From: Pelomonas parva | GTDB lineage: Bacteria > Pseudomonadota > Gammaproteobacteria > Burkholderiales > Burkholderiaceae_C | NCBI RefSeq assembly: GCF_043555835.1 | Contig: NZ_JBIGHV010000015.1 | Coordinates: forward strand, 41,276 to 105,275 | Length of the DNA stretch: 64,000 bases | Direction: 5' to 3' | Position numbers and translations under genes: made by a program | The notes under the pieces: model-generated | Databases searched by the model: none | Told to the model about the DNA's origin: nothing | The model's input: the letters and a program-made list of their open reading frames with translations, nothing else | Shown here: positions 41,589 to 52,126 of the stretch, piece after piece | Position numbering within the stretch: the stretch's first letter is position 1 | Layout: every line of letters starts with the position of its first letter

Positions 41589-43124
41589 TCAAGCAGGTAG
41601 CGCCTTCACATGGCGGGTGATGTAGTCACCGTGGTCGGGCATGCCGGCCGCAGTCTCGTGGATGGCCTGGCGCAGGCGGGCGAAATGGTGCACCAGGGTG
41701 GCCTCGTCGACGTGGTCAACGAAGGGGTCGTAGGCCTCGGGCCGCAGCCCCAGGCCCATGAAGAGCGACACCCAGGACGGCTCCTGGAAGCTGTCGCGGT
41801 CCAGCACGGCGACGCGGCCCGTCGTGCGGAACAGCTCGATCTGGTGGGCTAGGTTGTCGGACACGGGCATGGCCGCGCAGTAGCGCCACAGCTCGCTGTC
41901 GCGCCGGTCGGTGAGCTTGTAGTGCAGCGCGATGAAGTCGCGCGTGGACTCGTACTGCTGGCCCATCAGGCGGTTGAACTCGGCCACCAGGTGGGGCTTG
42001 CAGTGGCGGTCCGGCATGAACTGGATCAGCCGGCCGACGCCGTCCATGATGAGCTGGATGCTGGTGGACTCCAGCGGCTCCAGGAAGCCGCCCGACAGGC
42101 CGATGGCGACGACGTTCTTCACCCAGCCGGCCTTGCGCCGCCCGGTCGTGAAGCGCAGCTGGCGGGGCGTGTCCAGCGCCTTGCTGTCCAGGCCCGCGAG
42201 CAGCGTGGCGGCGGCCTCGTCGTCGCTGATGAAGCCGCTGCAATAGACATGGCCGTTGCCGGTGCGGTGCTGCAGCGGGATGCGCCATTGCCAGCCCGCC
42301 GCCTTGGCGGTGGAGGTGGTGTAGGGCGTCAGCGGCGAGGGCGGCGAAAGGCGCTCGCTGGGCACGGCCAGCGCGCTGTTGCAGGGCAGCAGCGCGCTCC
42401 AGTCCTCGAAGGGCGACTTCATCGCGCCCTCGATGAGCAGCGCGCGAAAGCCCGAGCAGTCAATGAAGAGGTCGCCCTCGATGCGGCGGCCGTCCTTCAA
42501 CTTGACGGCCGCGACGAAGCCGTCCTCGGGACGCAGTTCGACGTCGACGATGGTGCCCTCCACCCGCTGCGTGCCGCGCTGCACGGAGTAGTCGCGCAGG
42601 TAGGCGGCGTAGAGGCCGGCGTCGAAGTGATAGGCGAAGGAATAGGCGTTGGCCGCCGAGGGCGGCCCGTCCGCCGGCGGCGTGAAGCGGTTGCGCCGCG
42701 ACATGACGGTGGACATGGACCAGTCCTCGTACGTCGGCAGGCCGGCCACCTTGCGCTGCAGCCGCAGCCAGTGCTGCCACGGCGAGCGGCCGTCGATGGG
42801 CGGGCCGAAGTCGCCAAAGCCATGGAAGAAGCGGTTGCCGACGCTGCCCCAGTCGCGGAACTCGATGCCCAGCTTGAAGCTGCCCTGCGTCTTCCTGACG
42901 AAGTCGGCGCCGTCCAGGCCCAGCGTGCGGTTGTAGGCGCGGATGGGCGGCAGCGTCGCCTCGCCGACGCCGATGGTGCCGATGTCGGGCGACTCGATGA
43001 GCACGACCTCCGGCCGCCCGCCTTCAGCGGCGCGCTCGAACAGCCGGGCCAGCGGCGCGGCCGTCATCCAGCCGGCGGTGCCGCCGCCCACGATGACGAT
43101 TTTTTTGAGGGAGGGATCTGTCAT
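41589..43124 (-). CDS. Tryptophan-halogenase-family flavoprotein
   Basis: 511 residues from ATG 43124; GAGGGAG precedes it. The FAD-binding GGGTAGW is at 13-19. IGVGEATLPPIR, the Lys84 of GSFKLGIEF (equivalent to the catalytic Lys of PrnA-type halogenases), the WQWRIP motif and GFLEPLESTSIQL are all present, so the active-site residues appear intact. Family members use FADH2, O2 and halide to halogenate tryptophan or other aromatics. Homologues are often found beside TBDRs in carbohydrate loci, where their purpose is unknown. First gene of the leftward operon, divergent from xylR. Confidence 0.9.
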   Translation of the reverse strand: MTDPSLKKIVIVGGGTAGWMTAAPLARLFERAAEGGRPEVVLIESPDIGTIGVGEATLPPIRAYNRTLGLDGADFVRKTQGSFKLGIEFRDWGSVGNRFFHGFGDFGPPIDGRSPWQHWLRLQRKVAGLPTYEDWSMSTVMSRRNRFTPPADGPPSAANAYSFAYHFDAGLYAAYLRDYSVQRGTQRVEGTIVDVELRPEDGFVAAVKLKDGRRIEGDLFIDCSGFRALLIEGAMKSPFEDWSALLPCNSALAVPSERLSPPSPLTPYTTSTAKAAGWQWRIPLQHRTGNGHVYCSGFISDDEAAATLLAGLDSKALDTPRQLRFTTGRRKAGWVKNVVAIGLSGGFLEPLESTSIQLIMDGVGRLIQFMPDRHCKPHLVAEFNRLMGQQYESTRDFIALHYKLTDRRDSELWRYCAAMPVSDNLAHQIELFRTTGRVAVLDRDSFQEPSWVSLFMGLGLRPEAYDPFVDHVDEATLVHHFARLRQAIHETAAGMPDHGDYITRHVKALPA

Positions 43125-43209
43125 GGGATAGCGCTGTCGGAGCTGACTCCGGCAAGCGTTCGCATCTTCGGCGGGCCGTACCAAACCGCGCTAGGGGCTT
43201 TCACCCAAT

Positions 43210-43234
43210 TTACTTCGTGCGACGGCCGAACTAA
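43210..43234. promoter_or_regulatory. Candidate XylR (ROK) operator
   Basis: TTACTTCG (43210-43217) and CGAACTAA (43227-43234) are near-perfect inverted arms (one mismatch) around a 9-base centre, 25 bp in all, ending one base before the xylR ATG. The outer AACTAA and 25-bp geometry resemble the classic Bacillus xylO operator. It would control xylR-xylB-xylA-TBDR and perhaps the divergent halogenase/GH31 operon from the shared 111-base region. Confidence 0.6.
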
Positions 43235-43235
43235 T

Positions 43236-44506
43236 ATGACTCAAAGCCTGGACCACCAGGCATCACTGGAGACAAGCTTGCAGGCTGAAGCCGCCGCCGG
43301 GAGCCAACAGTTGCTCAAGGTCATCAACCGCATGGCATTGGTCAGGCAGCTTTGTGCCTGTCCGGGGCTGTCGCGTGCCGACCTGGCCGGGGCCGTCAAC
43401 CTGACCAAGTCCACCGTCAGCCTGCTGGTGCGCGAGTTGGTGAACGAAGGCTGGCTGGTGGAACGCGAGGTCGTCGCCACCGGCGACCTGGGCCGCCGTC
43501 CGACGCCGCTGTTCATCGACCCCGAGCGCCTGCTGCTGCTGGGCGCCGAGGTGGGCATCGAGTCCGTGCGCGTTGTCGCGACCTCGCTAACCGGCGAGGT
43601 CAAGGCCTGCACCGTGGCCAACTACGGCGCCAGCCGCACGGCCAAGGCCTGCATCGCCAGCCTGGCCACGGCGTTGCTGAAGCTGCGCCGCCAACTCGAC
43701 GCCAGCCAGCAGATTCTCGGCATCGGCGTGGGCCTGCCGGGCGGCGTCAACGAGGCGCGCGGCGTGCTGTATTTCGCCCCCAACCTCGGCTGGCGCGACG
43801 TGCCCTTCGCCGCGCTGCTGGGCGAGAAGCTACAGGACACGGCGCTGGCCGGCGTGCCGCTGTTCATCCAGAACGAAGCCGATGTCGCCGCCCTGGGCGA
43901 ACTGGAATTCAACCTGACGGCCGCGTCGGACCCGCTGCTCTACGTCTCCATCAACCAGGGCCTGGGCGCCGGCGTCATCGTCGGCGACCGCCTGCTGACG
44001 GGCAGCCGCGGCTTTGCCGGCGAGGTGGGTCACATGGTGCTGCAGCCGGGCGGCCCGCGCTGCTCCTGCGGCCGGCGCGGCTGCGCCGAGGCGCTGATCG
44101 CGACGCGGGCGCTGCTGGGCGGCAGCGAGGACGAGACCGTGCTGCGCTCGCTGGCGGAGGTGCGCGCCCACCTGGTGGACGAAGACGCCGAGACGCTGAA
44201 GGCCGTCAACTCGGCCGGCCGTTACCTGGGCGTGCTGCTGCAGAACCTGGCCACCGCCTACGACCCCGCCTGCATCGTGCTGGGCGGCGCCGTCGTCGAG
44301 CTGGGCGAGCCCTTCCTGAAGCCGGCGCTCGACACGCTGCTGGACTACGCCACCGCCGCCGGCCTGCCGCCGCCCAGCGTGCGCACGTCGCGCTTTGGCG
44401 CCAACGCCGTCGCCGTGGGCGCCGCCGCGCTGGCCCGCTACCGCCTGACCCGCCCCGCCCTGCCGCTGGCCGATACCGGCGTGACCTTGGCCGAGGAGGC
44501 CGTCTG

Positions 44507-44507
<1 letters not shown>
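43236..44507 (+). CDS. xylR: XylR-type ROK-family repressor
   Basis: 423 residues from ATG 43236; the open frame further upstream is the shadow of the halogenase gene. A winged helix-turn-helix lies at about 30-85 (LSRADLAGAVNLTKSTVSLLVRELVNEGWL). The ROK domain follows: LGIGVGLPGGVN, NQGLGAGVIVGDRLLTG, and the zinc/ROK signature CSCGRRGCAE. ROK-type XylR proteins repress xylose and xyloside genes and release DNA on binding xylose. The stop and the xylB start overlap (TGATG). The palindrome just upstream suggests autoregulation. Confidence 0.92.
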
Positions 44508-45961
<1,454 letters not shown>

Positions 45962-45973
45962 ACCTTTTCAGAC

Positions 45974-47287
45974 ATGAGCTACTTCGAACACATCCAGCCC
46001 ATCCGCTACGAGGGCGCCGACAGCCAGACCGAGCTGGCCTTCAAGCACTACGACAAGGACCGCATCGTCCTGGGCCAGCGCATGGAAGACCAGCTGCGCT
46101 TTGCCGTCTGCTATTGGCACAACTTCGTCTGGACCGGCCTGGACCCGTTCGGTGGCGCGACCTTCGAGCGCCCCTGGTTCCAGGGCGGCAGCCCGATGGA
46201 ACTCGCCAAGCTGAAGGCTGATGCGGCCTTCGAGTTCTTCGCCAAGCTGGGCGTGCCCTACTACTGCTTCCACGACCGCGACGTGGCTCCCGAGGGCGCC
46301 ACGCCGCGCGAGAGCCAGGAAAACTTCAAGCGCATCGTCGACGTGCTCGGCGAGAAGCAACAAGCCACGGGCTTGAAGCTGCTGTGGGGCACGGCCAACC
46401 TGTTCAGCCACCGCCGCTTCATGTCGGGCGCAGCCAGCAACCCCGACCCCGAGATCTTCAAGATGGCAGCACTCCAGGTGCGCGACGCGATGGACGCGAC
46501 GCTGGCGCTGGGCGGCGAGAACTACGTGCTGTGGGGCGGCCGCGAGGGCTACGAGACGCTGCTGAACACCCGCCTGGGCCAGGAGATGGACCAACTCGGC
46601 CGCTTCCTGAACATGGTCGTTGAATACAAGCACAAGATCGGCTTCAAGGGCACCATCCTCATCGAGCCCAAGCCGCGCGAGCCGTCCAAGCACCAGTACG
46701 ACTTCGACACCGCGACCGTCTACGGCTTCCTCGTGCGCTACGGCCTGGAGAAGGAAGTCAAGGTCAACATCGAGGCCAACCACGCCACGCTGTCGGGCCA
46801 CAGCTTCGAGCACGAGATCGCCACCGCCGGCGCGCTCGGCATCCTCGGCAGCCTGGACATGAACCGCGGCGACCCGCAGCTGGGCTGGGACACCGACCAG
46901 TTCCCCAACAACGTGCCCGAGACGGCGCTGGCGCTGTACCACGTGCTGCAGGCCGGCGGCCTGGGTAGTGGTGGCCTGAACTTCGACTCGAAAGTCCGCC
47001 GCCAGTCCATCGATGCCGAAGACCTCTTCCACGGCCACATCGGCGGCATGGACGTCTGCGCGCAGGCGCTGCTGATCGCCGAAAAGATGATCGTCGATGG
47101 CCGCCTGAAGAGCGCCGTCGACACGCGCTACGCCGGCTGGGACAGCGCGCAAGGCCAGGACATCTTGAACGGCAAGCGCACGCTGGCCGAGCTGGCAGAC
47201 GAAGTGCTCGCGTCGAACAAGGACGTGGCACCCGTCTCGGGCCGCCAAGAGGTGCTTGAGAACCTCGTCAACCGCTTCTGCGCATGA
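45974..47287 (+). CDS. xylA: Xylose isomerase
   Basis: 437 residues, the normal length for the longer class of XylA. Signatures: FWHNFVWTGLDPFGG, YYCFHDRDVAPEGA (active-site His and Asp), VLWGGREGYETLLNT, GTILIEPKPREPSKHQYDFD, NIEANHATLSGHSFEHE and GSLDMNRGDPQLGWDTDQFP, which supply the two-metal site. It converts D-xylose to D-xylulose. The xylose would come from GH31 alpha-xylosidase and possibly GH39 and GH43 action. Followed by 138 bases containing a hairpin, then the TBDR. Confidence 0.97.
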   Translation: MSYFEHIQPIRYEGADSQTELAFKHYDKDRIVLGQRMEDQLRFAVCYWHNFVWTGLDPFGGATFERPWFQGGSPMELAKLKADAAFEFFAKLGVPYYCFHDRDVAPEGATPRESQENFKRIVDVLGEKQQATGLKLLWGTANLFSHRRFMSGAASNPDPEIFKMAALQVRDAMDATLALGGENYVLWGGREGYETLLNTRLGQEMDQLGRFLNMVVEYKHKIGFKGTILIEPKPREPSKHQYDFDTATVYGFLVRYGLEKEVKVNIEANHATLSGHSFEHEIATAGALGILGSLDMNRGDPQLGWDTDQFPNNVPETALALYHVLQAGGLGSGGLNFDSKVRRQSIDAEDLFHGHIGGMDVCAQALLIAEKMIVDGRLKSAVDTRYAGWDSAQGQDILNGKRTLAELADEVLASNKDVAPVSGRQEVLENLVNRFCA

Positions 47288-47327
47288 CGCGCAGCGCCGT
47301 CATGCAGCTCACCAAGCCCGCCACCGG

Positions 47328-47348
47328 CATCGGCCCTGCAGGCCGATG
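47328..47348. other. Perfect hairpin between xylA and TBDR genes
   Basis: CATCGGCC-CTGCA-GGCCGATG is a perfect 8-base inverted repeat, 40 bases after the xylA stop and 77 bases before the TBDR start. Only TT follows, so termination would be partial. It could set the ratio of xyl enzymes to receptor, or be a protein-binding palindrome. Confidence 0.45.
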
Positions 47349-47425
47349 TTGATCCCTTCCCCGTTCCCGCCGAACCAGCAGCAAGTCCACAGCCCACGGC
47401 CCCTGAGGCCATCAGAGGAGACACA

Positions 47426-50422
47426 GTGAACAAGTACCAGAGAACCGCCATTTCCCTCGCCGCCGCCCAGGCCGCCCTGCTTTGCAGCGGCCTGGCGATG
47501 GCGCAGACACCCGCAGCGCCTGCGGCCGCCGCATCGGCCCCCGTGCAGAAGGTCGAGACCGTCGTCGTCTCCGGCCGCCGCGCGGCGCTTGAATCCGCGC
47601 AACGCATCAAGCAGAACTCCGATGAGATCGTCGACTCCATCGTTGCCGACGACATCGGCAAGCTGCCCGACCAATCCGTCACCGAGGTGCTGCAGCGCAT
47701 CGTCGGCGTGACCATCGACCGCACCATGGCCCGCAGCGACCCCGAGCATTACTCGGTGGAAGGCTCCAGCGTCAACATCCGCGGCCTGACCTATGTGCGC
47801 TCCGAAGTGAACGGCCGCGACACCTTCTCCGCCAACGGCGGCCGCGCGCTGAACTTCGAGGACGTGCCGCCCGAACTGCTGGCCGGCGTCGACGTCTACA
47901 AGAACCCGATGGCCACGCAGATCGAAGGCTCCATCGGCGGCCTGGTGAACCTGCGCACCGCCCTGCCTTTCGACTACAACGGCTTCAAGGGCAGCGTCAC
48001 CGCAGTCGGCAAGTACAACGACCTGACGGGCAAGTGGAGCCCCTCCGCGTCCGGCCTGCTGGCCAACAGCTGGAACACCGACATCGGCAAGGTCGGCATG
48101 CTGCTGAGCCTGGCCCACAGCAACAGCCGGACCCGCAACGACAAGTGGCAGATCGAGCCCTACTACAAGATCGACGGAACGCACTGGGTGCCCAAGGGCG
48201 CGCAGTGGCGCGAGGAGAACTTCGACCGTGACCGCAACGGCCTGTACGGTGCGCTGCAATGGAAGAAAAACGACATTGAAAGCTCGCTGACCTATTTCCA
48301 GTCCAAGTACCAGATGCGCTGGGACGAGAACGCGCTGTTCTCCTCGGCCAACCCCTGGAACCTCGTCATCGGCAGCGACGCCAAGTACAACGCCAACAAC
48401 GTCTTCGTCAGCGGCACGCTGACCCAGCCGGCCGACGGCGGCGTCAACTTCGGCGCCGACACGCGCTACATGAAGCGCAACTCCAAGACCCGCGACCTGG
48501 GCTGGAACCTGAAGTGGCGCGCCAGCGACAAGTGGTCCTTCAGCACCGACCTGCAGATCGTCAAGTCCGACACCACCGGCTTCGACTCCACCGTCGCCAC
48601 CGGCCTGCTGATGCCCAAGGAAGTGCTGGACCTGACCGGCTCCACGCCACGCGTCGTCTTCGACGCCGGCGACCTGGCCGCGCTGCAGAACAAGGCCAAC
48701 TACTACTGGGCGTTCACGATGGAGCACCTGGACCGCAGCCGCGCCGAGCAGAAGGCCTGGCGCGCGGATGCCAAGTTCAACTTCGACCACGCCGTGCTGC
48801 AGGACCTGTCCTTCGGCGTGCGCCTGACCGAGCGCGACGCCACCACCATGAAGACGGTGCCCGACTACAACTGGGCCGCCATCACCCAGACCTGGCAGCG
48901 CGGCTGGGACATCAGCGACGTGGCCTACCTGAGCGACCCGCGCTTCAATGCCCCGGTCACGCTGCACGAGTTCAAGAACTTCTTCGGCGGCCAGCAGGTG
49001 TCGCCGATCTACGTGCCCCACGTGTCGCTGGCGCAGAACTACCCGCAGAGCTACCAGCAGATTCACGAGTACCACGACATCCGCTGCCAGGAGTTCACGG
49101 CCGCCAACGGCTGGGGCAGCGGCTGCGCGAAGTGGGCGCCGGCCAGCTTCGGCACCAACCCGGCGGGTACCAACGAGCAGAAGGAACGCACCCAGGCGGC
49201 CTACGCCCAGCTGCGCTTTGACTTCACCGACTCCGGCACGCCCGTCGACGGCAATGTCGGCCTGCGCGCCGTGCGCACGGACATGAGGGCCAGCGGCTTC
49301 ACGGTCTTCAACTACAACCCGGGCATCACGCCGCAACCGGGCCAGACCGTGGGTGGCGTGCCGGTGCCCGTCATCGCCAGCTTCGCTTCGCCGATGGCCG
49401 CCCAGCAGGACTACATCAATGTGCTGCCCAGCCTGAACCTGCGCTTCAAGGCCAGCGACGCGCTGCAGTTCCGCGCCGCCGTGGCCAAGGGTGTCTCGCG
49501 CCCGGACTTCTCGGACATGCAGGCCTACACGTCGATGGAGCTGACGACGACCAAGCACACCGAGGGCAACACGCTCATCATCGACGCCGTCAACCTGACC
49601 GGCTCGGCCACCGGCAACCCGCTGCTCAAGCCGGTCAAGTCCACCCAGATCGACCTGACCGCCGAGTGGTACTTCTCCAAGAACGGCTCGCTGACGCTGG
49701 CGGTGTTCAACAAGCAGCTGAGCGACATCATCGTCAGGCAGTCGGCCACGACGGTGTTGCGCGACGCCGCCGGCAACCCGCTGAACTTCACCGTCACCTC
49801 GCCGGTCAACGGCAGCAAGGGCCACGCCCGCGGCTTCGAGCTCGCCTTCCAGCGCTACCTCGACATGCTGCCGGGCTGGATGTCGGGCATCGGCGTGCAG
49901 GCCAACTACACCTACGTCGCCAGCAAGACCAAGCCCTACAACCCGGTGCTGAGCCCGTTCTGCGCCAGCAACACCTTGGACGCGGTCAACCTCAACCTGA
50001 ACATCAACGGTTGCGACACCGACGGCCGCACCTTCGGCGACCTGCCGCTGACCAACCTGTCCAAGAACGCCTACAACCTGGCGCTGCTGTATGACTACGG
50101 CCCGCTGTCGGCGCGCGTGGCCTACAGCTGGCGTGGCAAGCACCTGCAGGCCGTCAATGCCAACGGCACGCGCGGCACCGACGGCCGCCTGGCCGACGGC
50201 ACCAGCGTGGCCTACGCGCTGCCCACCTGGAGCGACGACTACGGCCAGGTCGACGCGGGTCTGAACTACCGCTTCAGCGACAAGTTCAGCCTCAGCGTGG
50301 AAGCGCAGAACCTGAACAACGCCCAGGCCCGCCAATTGATGCAGCAGAACATCGGCATGATGACCCGCGCCATCAACTACAACGGCCGGCGCTACAGCGT
50401 CACTGCCAGCTACTCGTTCTAA
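47426..50422 (+). CDS. TonB-dependent outer-membrane receptor, candidate xyloglucan-oligosaccharide importer
   Basis: 998 residues starting at GTG 47426 with AGAGGAG upstream. Signal peptide about 1-26 (ending LAMAQ). The TonB-box region KVETVVVSGRR is followed by a plug: IVADDIGKLPDQSVTEVLQRIVG, SVNIRGLTYVRSEVNGRD and GSIGGLVNLRTALPF. A long barrel ends in the terminal Phe (TASYSF). It is the same receptor class as the aga-locus receptor. Located between the xyl genes and the GH35-GH74 operon, it matches the receptor position in the Cellvibrio-type xyloglucan locus; GH74 products are the likely cargo. Confidence 0.93.
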   Translation: MNKYQRTAISLAAAQAALLCSGLAMAQTPAAPAAAASAPVQKVETVVVSGRRAALESAQRIKQNSDEIVDSIVADDIGKLPDQSVTEVLQRIVGVTIDRTMARSDPEHYSVEGSSVNIRGLTYVRSEVNGRDTFSANGGRALNFEDVPPELLAGVDVYKNPMATQIEGSIGGLVNLRTALPFDYNGFKGSVTAVGKYNDLTGKWSPSASGLLANSWNTDIGKVGMLLSLAHSNSRTRNDKWQIEPYYKIDGTHWVPKGAQWREENFDRDRNGLYGALQWKKNDIESSLTYFQSKYQMRWDENALFSSANPWNLVIGSDAKYNANNVFVSGTLTQPADGGVNFGADTRYMKRNSKTRDLGWNLKWRASDKWSFSTDLQIVKSDTTGFDSTVATGLLMPKEVLDLTGSTPRVVFDAGDLAALQNKANYYWAFTMEHLDRSRAEQKAWRADAKFNFDHAVLQDLSFGVRLTERDATTMKTVPDYNWAAITQTWQRGWDISDVAYLSDPRFNAPVTLHEFKNFFGGQQVSPIYVPHVSLAQNYPQSYQQIHEYHDIRCQEFTAANGWGSGCAKWAPASFGTNPAGTNEQKERTQAAYAQLRFDFTDSGTPVDGNVGLRAVRTDMRASGFTVFNYNPGITPQPGQTVGGVPVPVIASFASPMAAQQDYINVLPSLNLRFKASDALQFRAAVAKGVSRPDFSDMQAYTSMELTTTKHTEGNTLIIDAVNLTGSATGNPLLKPVKSTQIDLTAEWYFSKNGSLTLAVFNKQLSDIIVRQSATTVLRDAAGNPLNFTVTSPVNGSKGHARGFELAFQRYLDMLPGWMSGIGVQANYTYVASKTKPYNPVLSPFCASNTLDAVNLNLNINGCDTDGRTFGDLPLTNLSKNAYNLALLYDYGPLSARVAYSWRGKHLQAVNANGTRGTDGRLADGTSVAYALPTWSDDYGQVDAGLNYRFSDKFSLSVEAQNLNNAQARQLMQQNIGMMTRAINYNGRRYSVTASYSF

Positions 50423-50434
50423 TCTCCGGCACTT

Positions 50435-50467
50435 CCGGCGGCCTCCTCCCGGGGCCGCCGGCTTTTT
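50435..50467 (+). terminator. Rho-independent terminator after TBDR
   Basis: CCGGCGGCC (50435-50443) pairs perfectly with GGCCGCCGG (50453-50461) and is followed by C then TTTTT (50463-50467). It lies 12 bases after the TBDR stop and 21 bases before the GH35 start. Confidence 0.85.
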
Positions 50468-50488
50468 CCCCTCACATCCGAATTTCCG

Positions 50489-52126
50489 ATGATGAAGAAC
50501 AAGCTTCTCCTCGCGGCGGCGCTGGCCTGTCTGCTCAACGCCGCCGGCGCCGCCGAGTTGCCGCGCCTGGTTTCGAAAGACGGCCGCCACGCGCTGCTGG
50601 TGGACGGCAAGCCCTTCCTCATGCTGGGCGCGCAAGCGCACAACTCCAGCAACTACCCCGGCGCGCTCAAGCCCGTGTGGGACGCCGCCAACGACTTGCA
50701 CGCCAACACGCTGCTGATGCCGGTGGCCTGGGAGCAGGTGGAGCCCGTCGAGGGCAGGTTCGACTTCAGCTTCGTTGACGTCCTCGTCAAGGAAGCCCGC
50801 CAGCAGAAGAAGCGTCTGGTGATCCTGTGGTTCGCGACCTGGAAGAACACCAGCGCGCAGTACACGCCCGAGTGGGTCAAGCTCAACCCGAAGCGCTTCC
50901 CTCCCAATCTCGACCAGGAAGGCAAGCCGAACTACAGCCTCAGCCCCTTCGGTGCCGAGACACTCAAACACGACAAGCGCGCCTTCGTTGCGCTGATGAC
51001 CCACCTGAAGAAGATCGACTCGACCGAGCGCACCGTGCTGATGGTGCAGGTGCAGAACGAGGTCGGCACCTACGGCCTGGTGCGCGACTTCGGCAAGGAC
51101 GCGCAGGCCGCCTTCAACCAGCCCGTGCCCGCCGCTGTGCTGGCGCGGCAGAAGCCCAAGGCCGCGGCCTCCGGCACCTGGCGCGAGGTCTACGGCGACT
51201 ATGCCGACGAGTACTTCCACGCCTGGGCCGTGGCCCGCTACATCGGCGACATCGCCGCCGCCGGCCGCGCCGTGTACGACCTGCCGATGTACGTCAACAA
51301 CGCCCTGCGTGACCCGCTGGAGCAGCCGCCCAAGCCCTGGAACAAGAACTTCGCCAGCGGCGGCCCGACCTGGGACGTCATCGACATCTACAAGGCCGCC
51401 GCGCCCGCCATCGACATCGTCGGGCCCGACATCTACCGGCCCGAGTCCGACCAGGTCAACGCCAACTTGAAGCTCTTCCAGCGCCCCGACAACGGGCTGT
51501 GGGTGCCCGAGTTCGGCACCAAGCCCGCCTATGCGCGCTTCATCTACGCCATGCTGGGCCGCGGCGCCATCGGCATCTCGCCCTTCGGCACCGACTACTT
51601 TGACTACAGCAACTACCCGCTGGGCACGCTGGCCACGGACAAGAAGCTCGTCGAGCCCTTCGAGCGTGTCTACCGCATGTTCGCGCCCATCCAGCGGCAG
51701 TGGGCGCAGTGGGCCTTCGACGGCAAGGTCCAGGGCGCCGGCGAAGGCGACGACCGCAAGCCCCAGCAGCTCGACTTCCCCGGCTGGACCGCCAAGCTCA
51801 CCTACCGCATGGGCCGTTTCGGCGAGTCCGCCTGGGGCGGCGAATTCGCCAAGCCGGCAGCGGGCACCGAGGAACCCAGCGGCGGCGCGGCGATGGCCCA
51901 GATCAGCCCGGACGAATTCATCGTCATCGGCCAGCGCGTGCGCGTGCGCATGGAGCCGGCGCAAGGCACGAGCGGCATGATGCTGCGCGCCGAGCAAGGC
52001 CGCTTCGATGACAAGGGCCGCTGGGTCATGGAGCGCGTCTGGAACGGGGACCAGGTCGACTACGGCCTGAACCTGCCGGCCGAGCCCGTCATGCTCAAGG
52101 TCAAGATGGGCAGGCCCGCTCAATGA
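50489..52126 (+). CDS. GH35 beta-galactosidase with DUF5597-type C-terminus
   Basis: 545 residues; signal peptide about 1-21 (ending NAAGAAE). GH35 barrel: FLMLGAQAHNSSNYPG, LLMPVAWEQVEPVEGRFDFSF, acid/base Glu191 in VQVQNEVGTYG, and nucleophile Glu341 in WVPEFGT. The C-terminal region (about 380-545) matches DUF5597, as in CjBgl35A of the Cellvibrio japonicus xyloglucan locus, which removes galactose from xyloglucan oligosaccharides. It is the first gene of the run extending to the lipoprotein; its stop overlaps the GH74 start by 4 bases. Confidence 0.93.
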   Translation: MMKNKLLLAAALACLLNAAGAAELPRLVSKDGRHALLVDGKPFLMLGAQAHNSSNYPGALKPVWDAANDLHANTLLMPVAWEQVEPVEGRFDFSFVDVLVKEARQQKKRLVILWFATWKNTSAQYTPEWVKLNPKRFPPNLDQEGKPNYSLSPFGAETLKHDKRAFVALMTHLKKIDSTERTVLMVQVQNEVGTYGLVRDFGKDAQAAFNQPVPAAVLARQKPKAAASGTWREVYGDYADEYFHAWAVARYIGDIAAAGRAVYDLPMYVNNALRDPLEQPPKPWNKNFASGGPTWDVIDIYKAAAPAIDIVGPDIYRPESDQVNANLKLFQRPDNGLWVPEFGTKPAYARFIYAMLGRGAIGISPFGTDYFDYSNYPLGTLATDKKLVEPFERVYRMFAPIQRQWAQWAFDGKVQGAGEGDDRKPQQLDFPGWTAKLTYRMGRFGESAWGGEFAKPAAGTEEPSGGAAMAQISPDEFIVIGQRVRVRMEPAQGTSGMMLRAEQGRFDDKGRWVMERVWNGDQVDYGLNLPAEPVMLKVKMGRPAQ

